DNA of 30,633 nt from Hyphochytrium catenoides (lineage: Eukaryota > Sar > Hyphochytriomycetes > Hyphochytriales > Hyphochytriaceae): the NCBI GenBank assembly GCA_900088475.1, contig FLMG01003541.1:1-30633 (forward strand). The letters are read 5' to 3'. The notes under the pieces were generated by a model. The model made no database searches and was not told the DNA's origin. It was given only the letters and a program-made list of their open reading frames with translations. The position numbers were made by a program, and so were the translations under genes. Shown here one piece after another: positions 10,406-21,130 of the stretch. Within the stretch, counting starts at the first letter, position 1. Each line of letters begins with the position of its first letter.

Positions 10406-13024
10406 CTACTTCCTCTGGGAACCGTCAGTTTCCTGACTACCAGGCGCTAATCGATCACGGCAAGCCTCAACCAGGTCCTCAATTTTAAACACAACTTGCT
10501 GCGGAATGTCAGCTTTACCCTTTAGTGCCGACTTGTGGATACTCGACAGGAGCTTTCGTATGTCTACTACCCGATACTTCTCCTGTGGGCAGCAGCGTAA
10601 GCAGACGGCAGGCTGAACGTAAGTTCACTACAAGATAGCATGGTAGATAACCGGAAGGAGCTATCATCCACTTAAAGCTTGCGCATATTTGAGAAGTCAA
10701 GAAGGAGGCGTCTAAACGGGGAGTCGATGAAGCTTGGTACCTGATGCCAGTTGGTATCGCGAATTATAGTGTGGAGCAGCTCTAGGTAATAGAGTCTTAT
10801 CTAGATAGAGGATCTTTAGCTTAATACGCACAGCTGCCAAGCAGCAATATAGGAATTACCTACCATGTCCATAGTAGGCAAGTCCGCTAGCTCCCGAATG
10901 ATGATGTCGATAAGAACCTAAAGTGAAAGGGTCTTTAGAAAATGGATACTTGTTTCCCTCAAGTCACTTCTCGAAGCGTTGCATACCTTCAGGTCATTTA
11001 GGTAAAAAAAGTTAACTGTTGATCTGTCACTGCAAATGTCAATGATCAGCTGTACACAGCCAAAGGGTTAGGACTGGCAAGCTCGAGAGATAGCAGGCCT
11101 ACAAGTTATACCTTGAGGCACTGCTTCAAACGCAGTGAATCCTGGTATGGATAGCCCATAGTGTTAAGCCGGGAGAGGAGATACTGGCACAAGACCACGG
11201 ATGACTTTGGATGGGCTGCTATGACTCTCATAAATAGGTTGGAATCCAGAGTCTTATACTGATAGTTCAGGGTGCACTAGTCCTCTTTTAGGTGATAACC
11301 TGATGCCAAAATGAGGTATGGGGATAACGTACCATAGATTTAAGAAGTTCAATGCCCAAGCTCTCACTCACAGAGGTCACAATATCTAGCATTGCGGTTA
11401 GAAAAAAGAAAACGTCGACATCTGCAGGCAGAGTGGCTAAGGACGATGACGTTAGGGCATGCTACACCATGAAAAGGCATCCAGATTGGGTTACCAGACC
11501 TTTTGCTTTCTTAAGACCATCAGCCGCGAAAATTGTGTCAAGGAAGCTGAACCATGAGATCAGGTCATCTGCAGAAGCTGCAATAGCAAAGACGATAGGT
11601 TCTAGTAAGGACATGGAAGGTTTTGAGGCGTCAGTGTCGCGACAACTACCTGCTTCACTAACCACCTTTGCGTGCGATGCTATCGTCCCGGCCTGCACTG
11701 CTTTAAGCACCCGAATCAGTGTTTCGGAGCCCGCGTCGAAGCAGACCTGATTGACAGCTAGCCGCAGCTCGGAAAGTACGGTGAGGCATTTGGCAGCCAG
11801 AAGCGAGATTGTTCCGTTGGGCTGAAAGTGGTTAGAAGCAACTTGGCGAAGGAATGAAACGTCACTGACGGTACCTCAAGGAGCCAGCTCCTTAGGCCTC
11901 GCAAGAGACGAAAGTTATCCTCTACTACAATCCGACACCAGTCCCGCTCCTCCCCCTGGCCTGATTTTAATAGTAAGCAAGGTATGAGGTGCATGGGTTG
12001 AAGGTGTCGCTAGACATTAGGGCAAATCCCAAGAGCCAAGTTTAGGAAGTGCGCAAACCTTCAATAAGATCTAGAAGTGTCTGAAGCCTGGTCGAGATAT
12101 CCGAGGAAGCTTCATCTGTAGAGGAGACTCCACCCTCGCTCCAATTGCTGTACAAGTCCAACCCGTCAACTCTCATCTTCAGTGTCCGAAAACTCTGCTG
12201 TAGGTCCGAATGAACTCTTTAAGCTGGCAATTCGAGGGAAGGCGATCTTGACACACCTCGTCATCATTAGCCTTCTGTAGGTCCCTGTTATCAGCCTAAT
12301 GGCGGACCCTACGTGAGGAGTGACTGACAAATTAAATGAGAAGAAAAGTCAAACCTCAGCTTCTTGGCCACTCCCAGCCCTATGTGACTCCGCCATCGTT
12401 GCGCTAAGAGCAGAGGCTGGAGGCGTGGTTTGACCCTTGTTTGGTGATGCTTGCTCCGCCACCTGTTGCTGCTGTTCTGGCCTCGAATCAGTTGTCTGGC
12501 GGTTGCCTCTAAGTGAGACAGCCAAATATGCCACGAGGTCTAAACCCTACCTTCATTATTGCAGCCGCGGGCTCGTTATCGACTACGTTATTCTGCTTAG
12601 GGTCAGACACTACGTTAGTCTTGAGTTCAGGACATGGAAGTCGGGTTGGTCTTGCCAAACTTGCCTCGGCTGACGCCCCTTCTTTGAAGTGTGCCATTTC
12701 CTCCGCTGACCTATCCGTGGCTTGTGATCGTAATCGACGAAGCTCCATTTCGACAATTTTGGAAGCTTTCGATATTCCAGCAGCGGCTCTTTCGTCATTG
12801 TCATCACAGGCTCTGGGAAGTGACCGGCTTGGCAATAGCAGAGCTAGGTAGCAAGGATGGCACTTACCTTGCAGCTTTTACCTGTAGGGCTTCTAAACGA
12901 ACTTCAAGTTCGCAGATCTGCTCCTCCAGCGGCTTGGAGTGCTCTTAATTGACACTTGTCAACCGATCTCAGGGTCAATAACAGCTGGATAGACTGACTC
13001 ACCTGTTAGGGTCCGTCCATACAT
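10406..13024 (-). CDS. SPIN90/Ldb17/Dip1-family actin regulator (Arp2/3 activator), 14 exons
   Basis: Exons: 13024-13003, 12943-12868, 12812-12551, 12495-12355, 12274-12257, 12197-12059, 11960-11875, 11821-11500, 11436-11333, 11258-11112, 11049-10987, 10917-10864, 10800-10741, 10582-10406. Total 1671 nt, 556 aa. The hallmark is the C-terminal SPIN90/Ldb17 leucine-rich segment: NFFYLNDLKVLIDIIIREL at about 452-470, then IRLYYLELLHTIIRD and KYRVVDIRKLLSSI, spread over five exons whose phases all agree. The N-terminus has a predicted coiled coil (EEQICELEVRLEALQ) and a Gln/Ser-rich linker. Family members bind Arp2/3 and trigger linear seed filaments at endocytic actin patches. Most introns are 53-80 nt; the last is 158 nt. 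The least certain parts are the 22-nt first exon and the 18-nt exon 5. The gene is divergent from SMC1 with 447 nt between start codons. Confidence 0.85.
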
Positions 13025-13471
13025 CAATCACGACAAACGAGTGACAAGGGCCTCCAACGAACTCTATCCAGCTTCAAATCTCCAAGTGATTTCTGAAGCT
13101 CTATGAGCTCAACTGACAACATCTCAAGCAAGACCAGAATCAGAATCATCGTAACATCCCTAATACGGCATAGAATGATGTGTTCCTGATATGACAATGT
13201 CGATTTAGAACATGCGATCCCTATTTTGGCGCGAAATCCGCTTCTCCCTTTTTTGTTCTCCCTTTCCTTAAATTTGGTTGTCTCTTTATTGATTCGCCAG
13301 ATTTGAGACGCAGCTCCAAATGATTTCTCATTTTTGAAGATTCTGCAGACCAAGTTTGGTAGGCTTGGGTGCAGACAGGGTTTCTCCAGATAGCATCCGG
13401 GGTGGTGGAGATCTCCTTTGTCAAAGCAGGGATTGGTGTGCCTGGGTCTTAGAGCCAGCTTCTTCGGCAGA
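13025..13471. promoter_or_regulatory. Shared divergent promoter region, Ldb17 (-) and SMC1 (+)
   Basis: This 447-bp interval separates the two proposed start codons, on opposite strands, so it must hold both promoters and 5' UTRs. A 161-codon minus-strand frame crosses it and runs into SMC1 exon 1, but has no recognisable content. I cannot point to specific factor sites. Confidence 0.55.
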
Positions 13472-16400
13472 ATGGGGCAGATAGAACGTCTGGAGATTGA
13501 AAACTTCAAGAGCTATGGCAAACTCCATACAATAGGACCGTTCAGACGCTTCACCGCGGTCATTGGTCCTAATGGAGCAGGTGTATATCAAATTGCGCCT
13601 ATTCAGACCTCGACGTGTCAGGCTTACCCAGTCATGTTCAGGAAAATCGAACCTTATGGACGCCATCAGCTTCGTACTAGGGGTACAGTCACGTCATCTG
13701 CGGTCTACAGGCCTGAAGGAGCTCATATTCAAGGTAGAGGCTAGTAAAGTCCCCATCCTCGGACACCGCTGACCTGCATCTTGTTGGGTGAAGGTACCTG
13801 ATGAAGGGCCGCAGCGAAGGAAAGCTTCTGTTACTTTAGTGTATGTCGTATCTGACAATGAAGTGCCTGGCATGGACGAAGGTAAATCCGGGCGATTGAC
13901 GACATTAGAGCGGCGTCTTAACTTCCCAACTCCTATTAGGAGACGAGCTGGTTTTTACGCGACTAATCTCTCCAAATGGCGTGGGTTCTTATCGCCTTAA
14001 TGGGAATGATGTCACATGGGAGAAGTATGAGAAGCAGCTGAAGGACATAAATATTCTCGTTAAGGCAAGGAACTTTCTAGTCTTTCAGGTACGACCTATA
14101 CCTTTTGCGCCGAATGCGTCACTATCTCAGCTATGTCGTAGGGTGATGTGGAGTCTATCGCTTCAAAGAAACCCGAGGAGATGACAAAGCTCTTCGAACA
14201 AATCTCAGGATCAGAAGACCACAAGTATGTCCTATCCTATTTGCTTTGAATATAATCTTGCTCTAAAACTTCTACAAATATGGACAGAGATGAGTATGAC
14301 CGGCTTCGAGAAGAAAAGGAGCGCGCCGAAAACGAAACCGTCGAGAGCTTTCAACGAAGGAAACAGCTTGTAAACGAAAAGAAAGCGGTATGAGAGTGAG
14401 CATAATTGGTTCTATGGCTGCTGCGCTAAAGGCTCTCCTTCTGGTTCTGACAGGTAAAGGAGCAAAAAGAGGAAGCCGAGCGCTTCAATACAAAACTCGA
14501 AGAATTGGTAAGAATTTTCGCCTGTGAAACCAGGACAAGCAAGTAACATCCTCTTTTTTTGCGCTAATCAGAATGAGCTGAAGCGGACCCACTTCCTCTG
14601 GCAACTCTTTCACATAGAAGAGGATTATAAAGGCCATGATGAGCAACTGCAAAAGCTTAAAGAAAAGATGGATGCTCTAAACGGCAAAGAGAAGGTGCGT
14701 CGAACATCCCATTCTTTATAATGCTATCAGATCCTCTGAAACTCCGCGTGGTTCAGGCTGCCAACGACCAGTATCATATGAAGAAAAAGGAGCTCTCTAA
14801 GAGCTCTAAGGGTCTTTCAGAGCTGGAAAAACGTCTTAGTGACCAAAGGAAGAAAAGAGAGAATGCACAAAACCCCACGATTCAGCTTGAGGAGGCAATC
14901 AAACATGCCGGAGCTCAAATAAAGAGTGCAACGAGTAGCTATGAAAGGATATCGACGGATAATGAGAACCAACAGCAAGAAATCAATGCTCTATTAGAAG
15001 ACATTGAACGGATCAAGGAAGCAGAAGCAGAACTAGACCAGACTTCAGCAGTAGGGAGCGTTCATTTAGAGGAGTCGCAGCGTCAAGAATATAATCGCAT
15101 CAAAAGCAAAGCAAGGTCGGCAACTTCCAAGTTAAGAGCAGAACTTGACACGGTTTGTACGCACCTGAAGCATAGTACCACTTAAGCTAGCTAAGGTTTC
15201 GTACATCAAGGTTCTAGCACAAAATACTGCTGATGAAGAAAGATTGAAGACTCTCAAGCTAGAAGACGGAGATCGAGAGGCAAAGAGAGAGGTATCATGA
15301 GTCTTTTGGAAGTCCAATATTGTCCCGTCTAACACATTCCTCTAGGACTTGCTCAAACAAGAAAAGGAGCTAAGCGATCGACAAGCCAAGGTGCGGACAG
15401 CGGTACCTTTCAAATGGAAGAACCCTTTGTTTGAACATCGTGTATCACCTGCAGGTATCCCAAGCTATAAAGACAGCAGAAGATTCTCTTAAGGAACATC
15501 GTAAGCAGCTCTCAGAGATTCAGGAGCAGGTACGAAAGCAACCGTTGATTCATTTTCAAGTGATAGACTCACAAGAGAGCGTTGCTAGCACGAAGCTAAC
15601 CAGCTACGAAGAAACGAGATAAAAGCAGAGCTGACCGAGCTGCAACAGGTAGGCAAGGGCTCAGCGCTGTCAGGGTGAGAGGTTTATTTTTTTGGTATGT
15701 GTGTCTGAGAGTCCTATAAATGTCTTGCAGAGCCTGCGAGATGCTAAGGATGAGCGGAGGCAAAATCGTCAGGATCAGCGCATGCAGGAGATCCAAGAGA
15801 GTCTCAAGCGCCTATTTCCAGGTAACCGACGTGTGTGTTGTTTCTTTCATGAAGCAGCTAGGCAGATGCTAAGTAATGGACGGCAAGGCGTTAAGGGTCG
15901 TTTGGTGGACCTTTGCAAGCCCACGCACCGCAAATACAACCTTGCGGTCACAGTTGCTACTGGGAAGCATATGGATTCATTCGTCGTCACCGACAAGAGA
16001 ACTGCTATGGATTGCATTCAGGTAAGCTTTTGTCCTGCGCCGCCTGGAGTCGCTAGGGCCGCGTCTGACCGCTCTTTCAGTACCTGCGCGACCAGCGTCT
16101 TGGTACTGCTTCCTTCCTTCCCCTGTCCAGTTTGAAGGTAAAATCTGTGAACGAGAGACTTCGAACTATTAGCTCTAGAATCAAGCTTGTACAAGATATC
16201 ATCGACTGCGATCCCGAGACCAAAGTAGCCGTTCAGTACGCTGTGTCCAACACTGTTGTTTGTGAGACCCTCGATGATGCAAGGTAGACTTATTCTGCAC
16301 CAGTCCTCCTCATGCATCAACGCTTTTGATGCTCCTCATCGCTTCGATATGTTATTTGCAGAGACCTTTGCTTCAACAAGGGAGAAAAAGTCAAGGCAGT

Positions 16401-18802
16401 GACTCTTGCCGGAGCGGTTATTTCAAAATCAGGCATGATGACAGGGGGCACTACGTCGAGAGACACAGATAGGGCTAGTAGATGGGACGAAAAGGAGGTA
16501 CAACAAGCAAAGCAGCGTAAGGAGCAGCTGCAGAAAGAACTCGTAGAGATAGAAAGGGCCATCTTTTCTGGCACCAAGAATCGGTTGCAGGTATGGAGCT
16601 TAAAAATAGTAGACAATGGCGTATGTACTGACGGCATCCTTTATAGGAACTCACAAACAAGATCAACGGCTTCGAAAACCGCGTTAAATTTGGCAAGGCC
16701 GATCTAACGGTTACAAGAACTAACCTCAAAAATATCGAGGGACAACTGAAGGCGATGGAGGAGCAGCTGCGCCAATGCAGACCCACTATTCATCAGGTAC
16801 AGAAGACATTGTCAATGGCACCATATACAGCGGTGAATACCTTAGCACTGCCTTGTAGGTTGAAACAGCTATATCGTCCAGAGAAAGCAAGATAAACTCT
16901 CTGCAACGGCAGGTTAATGAGGTAAGGGGGGTGGCATGGGTCGTCTTGCCCCAAAATTATTAACAGGAGTCTTACTTGCATGATAGATTGAGGATAGGCT
17001 CTATGCGGACTTTAGCGCCCAGGTTGGCGTCAGTAGCATTCGTGAATACGAAGAAAGTGCACTTAAGCAGCAAGAAGAGCGAGCGAATGCTCGCCGGCAG
17101 CTGACGGTTCAAAAATCAAAACTTGAAGCCAAAGCTGAGTATCTGAAGTCCAGAGATTTGACAGACAAGCTTAGTAAGCTTGAAAAGAAAATCAAGTCAG
17201 AGAAAAAACAACTAGCAAAGCTTGAAAAAGAGCACGCCAAATTGCAGGAGGTCAGTCCTGTCATTGAGAGCGGAAAGGCTTGTGATATTAACGACTTCCT
17301 TGCAGGAAATTACTAACATTGATGAGGAGATTGACACGCTGGAGGGAAAATTGAAGGACGCAAAGGCTAAGAGTGAGGCGATCGAGACAGAGGCGAAGGC
17401 ATTTGGCAAGGAAAGAACCAAAATTCTCAAAGAGAAGAATGCGCTTGCAAAGGAGATCTCAACGCAGGAAGCGGAGTTGGAGAAACTGAGATCCAAGAGG
17501 CACGAAGTACTCCAAAAGGCTGTAGTTGATGAGGTATGTATTTCCTAACAGCTCATTCCTAAACCTGGAGCCCTGTTATGTGGCCCTTACCGCCGATACT
17601 GTTCAGGTATCGTTGCCTCTCGTCGGTGGAGGGACGACATCGACTGCTGCCATCTACGAGAGCCGCGTTCAGGAGTCTGAGCCCATGGACACTGAAGAGG
17701 TTAGTCTCTAGCCTTTCAAGCTGGTGACTATCTCACTGACTAGATTGTAGTCGGAATCAGCTCCTCACTTTAGCCAGCCTGTGTCACGAGTGGTAGTTGA
17801 AGATGCCGCTCAGGCTTCAAAGGTAAGGAACATGAGAGCATAAGCACCCGCGATCACTGAGCACTCAATGCGGCTCTCCCTAGATCGACTTCTCAGGGCT
17901 TAACGAAAATCTCGATGTTGAGGATGAGGTCCAGTACAATGAGATCCATTCACGATATCTTACCCGGATATCAGAGCTTTCGGCTGAAATCGAGCAGATG
18001 CAGCCTGATATGAAGGCTCCAGAGAGGTATGCTGATGTTCAGCAACGCCTCCGCTCTTCCTACGAAGATCTGGATAAGATCAAGGAGGCTGCCACGGAAG
18101 CAGCACTGAAGTTTGAAGAGGTCAAGAACAAGAGGTATTGAAGTGAGGATGCGTTTACAAACGAGAGAGACTATCTAAATTATGTTTCTCTAGGATTAAA
18201 GCCTTCATGGCCTGCTTCGACCATGTCTCTGGAATCATAGACCAGATATATAAAGACCTCACACGGAGTACTAAGCACCAGCTAGGTGGCACAGCAAGCT
18301 TGCTGCTTGAAAACCCGGAGGTGTGGCTGAAGGCGTCAATATTCCCTAGCGACAGCTTGAGCTAATGAATCGCGAACAGGAACCTTACAACGGTGGTATC
18401 AAGTTCAATGCGATGCCCCCTATGAAGCGGTTTCGAGACATGGAGCAGTTATCTGGAGGGGAGAAGACAGTGGCGGCACTTGCACTTCTTTTCAGCATCC
18501 ACAGGTACCATGCATCATATGCCTCCTTACAAGCCTCTCCGCACCACTAACGTTCAACATGAAGCTTCCATCCCTCGCCTTTCTTCGTACTTGACGAAGT
18601 GGACGCTGCACTTGATAATGTCAACGTCAACAAGGTCTCCAACTACATAAAAGAACGGTCAAGTGACTTTCAGTGCGTGGTGATCTCCCTCAAGGATTCG
18701 TTCTATGAGAAGGCAGACGGTCTAGTGGGTATCTGCAGAGAGAAGAGGATAAACTCATCCCGAACTCTTACTTTGGATCTCACTGCCTACGACCGGACCT
18801 AG
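13472..18802 (+). CDS. SMC1: SMC1 cohesin ATPase subunit, complete, 27 exons
   Basis: Exon ends: 13472-13580, 13642-13733, 13794-13881, 13940-14088, 14142-14224, 14288-14387, 14454-14507, 14572-14694, 14757-15152, 15211-15291, 15346-15390, 15455-15529, 15589-15648, 15731-15821, 15888-16021, 16081-16283, 16362-16590, 16647-16796, 16859-16921, 16987-17250, 17306-17533, 17607-17699, 17751-17822, 17884-18134, 18194-18320, 18380-18504, 18565-18802. Total 3723 nt, 1240 aa, close to human SMC1A (1233). Walker A GPNGAGKS is at 32-39, split by intron 1. The Q-loop segment NFLVFQGDVES follows. Coiled coil runs to ~515, the hinge is ~516-690 ([15 protein letters not shown] to [13 protein letters not shown]), and the second coiled coil leads to the ABC signature LSGGE at 1144-1148 and Walker [14 protein letters not shown] (D1172, E1173). 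SMC1 pairs with SMC3 in the cohesin ring for sister-chromatid cohesion, repair and loop formation. Introns are 51-82 nt, several with CTAAC/CTGAC/CTAAT branch-like sites. Confidence 0.97.
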
Positions 18803-19205
18803 GAAAAGCCAGTCGGATGTGTTATATGTGTCAGGAGTACCCCTCTAGTCGGAATGAAGAGTGATGCAGTTGGAGCGACCTCTTTGGTAGAATAACGCCC
18901 AGTCGTTTGAATGGCAGCACTCACTGCCATAACAACATCGTAGGAGAAGGTGCATCAGCATACCTGGTGCTTCTGTGCACTTGTGCTAGTTCATGCCATA
19001 CCACCGACCTTTATTATTGCCTTGGGTCGTGAAGGTGTTATGCTATAAAGTGCTAAGGGTGATTTCAATATATGCTAATAAGCACGTAGATGTATCAACA
19101 GCAGCAGGAGGTGTGATGCTTGATCTCGAAAGTGCTGCCTGACAGCAATCGCTCTGACCAGAGCAACAAAGAGAGGTGCAGATACCTCCTTGTTCCATCG
19201 TGCAG

Positions 19206-19504
19206 TTCTATACAGGGTGAAGAGAGACGGACTGCTCTTGTGAGGTTCGCGCTAGCATCCTTTAAACTCGTACGTGGTGGAACAGTTCTATGCTTTCTAT
19301 ACAGGGTGAAGAGAGACGGACTGCTCTTGCGAGGTTCGCGCTAGCATCCTACAACGACTTGTAAGCTTAGAAGCTGCCGGTCTCACAACTGTACCTCGTT
19401 TCGTCGTGCAGTTCTATACAGGGTGAAGAGAGACGGACTGCTCTTGTGAGGTTCGCGCTAGCATCCTTTAACTCGTACGTGGTGGAACAGTTCTATGCTT
19501 TCTT
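19206..19504 (+). repeat. Three spaced direct copies of a 56-bp element
   Basis: A 56-bp core occurs at 19206-19261, 19295-19350 and 19412-19467, all in the same orientation with only one or two differences. Copies 1 and 3 also share about 7 bp upstream and about 37 bp downstream (through ACGTGGTGGAACAG and TTCTATGCTTTCT), so the duplicated block is nearer 100 bp, while copy 2 is fused to the end of copy 1's flank and lacks the shared downstream part. Copy starts are 89 and 117 bp apart, so this is not a simple tandem array. Function unknown. Confidence 0.93.
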
Positions 19505-20940
19505 TTGTGGTTGGGCTCGCTATGGCAGTGAGATAGGGGAAACAATGATGGAAGGTGATGAGTGCGCATGAAGCCTCTGAGAGCATGGGGTTCCGGGTTC
19601 CACCTTGAAATCCTCTAACGTCACTCCAATTCTTGATCGTCTCGCATCGCAGGTCCCTTTCATCCCTATCATTATTGCTAACGAAGGACCATCAAGCCCT
19701 CCACTTCTGCCTGTGAAATTCTGGGAGATGTCCCTTTATACTCGTAGAAAAAAATGCGAGGGACAGAACAGTGGAAAGGCCGGCGCTTGAGTAGAACACA
19801 GAGAGGCTAATCTCCTAGTGTATCACTGAGGGCGGAATGGGGGAGATTATATCCCATATCGTACTTGGTAGATAATATGGGGGAGGGTTGCTACAGAATA
19901 CCAGTGATGAAGTAGATTGACGGGAATTCTGTGCAAGAGGCTGAGCTCTTGCCCGCTCCTCCCTGTCCAAAGTTGATGGCCCACCCGCCCCCAGGAGAAT
20001 GCTGATGATTGTTCAGTAGAGTAGTGCAGATTATTGGGCACAGGCAGAACTTTCCATACAAGCGGTGGTTTACTTTTCGGCAAAGAAAGGTTTGGACTTT
20101 ATCCGAGTTCCATGACCTCAAACAACTCCATACAAAAGCTTTTGTTTTTAGTTTCGGCAGTTTAGGGTGTAGCAAAGCTTGGGCGAAAGTCCGATCATCC
20201 TGAAACCTGCAATGTCCTCTTTCGGTACTTCGGCGTCATTTCGGCTTCAGATGTCTGTGTTTTTGGGATTCTTGAAGTTTACTTTCGGTGTTTAAGGACT
20301 ATCATGAATTAACCCCTTTTGAACCCGCCCTTATTAGCAATCTAAGGCCTTAGATCGCAGATACCTCCATAAGTCCTTGATTCGGGAAGAAAAGTGGTTA
20401 CAGAAAAGCTTGATGATACCTAATCAGCCCCTTCTTCTGCCCTCTTTCTTGCCAGTTCTTCCCATCCACAAGAAAAACAAGGAACAGGAAATGGGAACAG
20501 GCTAGGAACAAAATGCGAGAGGAGATAGATAGATTATACCCATACCGCTGTAGTGCTAGACGACAGACAGAATCACATTAGAGAGCAAGAAGAAGACCTT
20601 TCGCGCCCCAAGGTGGAGGTGGGTGGGAGAGCGAAGAGAGGAGAAAGAGCGAAACTGGACGATGACGAAAGATCAAAGAACGGCGAGCACAGTGCAATCC
20701 TTGAGAAGCACGTCACAGTGCTTCTTCCGCCTTCCTCGGCCAGCCTCCTCTTCTCCGGCTTTCTGCGTCCAAGAGCGCTTCCTCATTGTTGACTTGCAGG
20801 CCAGCCCACAACTCTTCTCGACACAGCTTAGCGGCCAGCCCTCACGTTGCAACCTTTGTCCTCTTGCACCACGCACGGCGGTTGACTGCTGGGTGTAGCC
20901 CAGGGTGCAAAGAGTGAACTGTCGCCATTTTGGAAGCATT

Positions 20941-20978
20941 GCCCTTGTTCTGGCGACGCTGTCGCAGCGTCCAAGGGC
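20941..20978. other. Nested perfect inverted repeat (hairpin) 150 bp upstream of the PX-like gene
   Basis: An inner 7-bp perfect stem GACGCTG/CAGCGTC (20955-20961 and 20965-20971) closes a 3-nt loop. It is flanked by a second perfect 7-bp pair GCCCTTG (20941-20947) and CAAGGGC (20972-20978), with a 7-nt bulge on the left arm only. As RNA this would form a stable GC-rich stem. Confidence 0.75.
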
Positions 20979-21130
20979 CCAGTGTTGGGCTGTCCACCCG
21001 CTGAGGTTCTCGTCCGCCGGATCTTCGTGGAGGCTCAGTTAGAATCTTTCAATCTCCCACTATTGATGCCAGAAGACAACAGCTAGCGAACCTTTATTAA
21101 CTATATCTCCTCTTATAAAGGGTCTACGTC

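Larger units (their letters stand above)
18803..21130. other. Long intergenic region after SMC1, repeat-bearing
   Basis: No supported gene. The left part should be the SMC1 3' UTR. It contains a set of three 56-bp repeats (19206-19467) and a nested hairpin (20941-20978), listed separately. Short open frames on both strands look random; several plus-strand ones simply read through the repeats. Confidence 0.5.

Noticed and set aside
11352-11750. 132-codon plus-strand frame
   Set aside because: It is antisense to two exons of the Ldb17 gene, whose minus-strand phases and motifs are consistent.
12059-13024. Reading the coiled-coil N-terminal part of the Ldb17 gene as a dynactin p150 fragment
   Set aside because: The coiled-coil segment is generic, and the downstream exons carry the specific Ldb17/SPIN90 C-terminal motif in the same phase.
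14695-14730. A 36-nt SMC1 intron ending at CTATCAG
   Set aside because: It would put an early stop (ATC CTC TGA) in frame; the acceptor at 14756 gives a 62-nt intron and keeps the coiled coil open.
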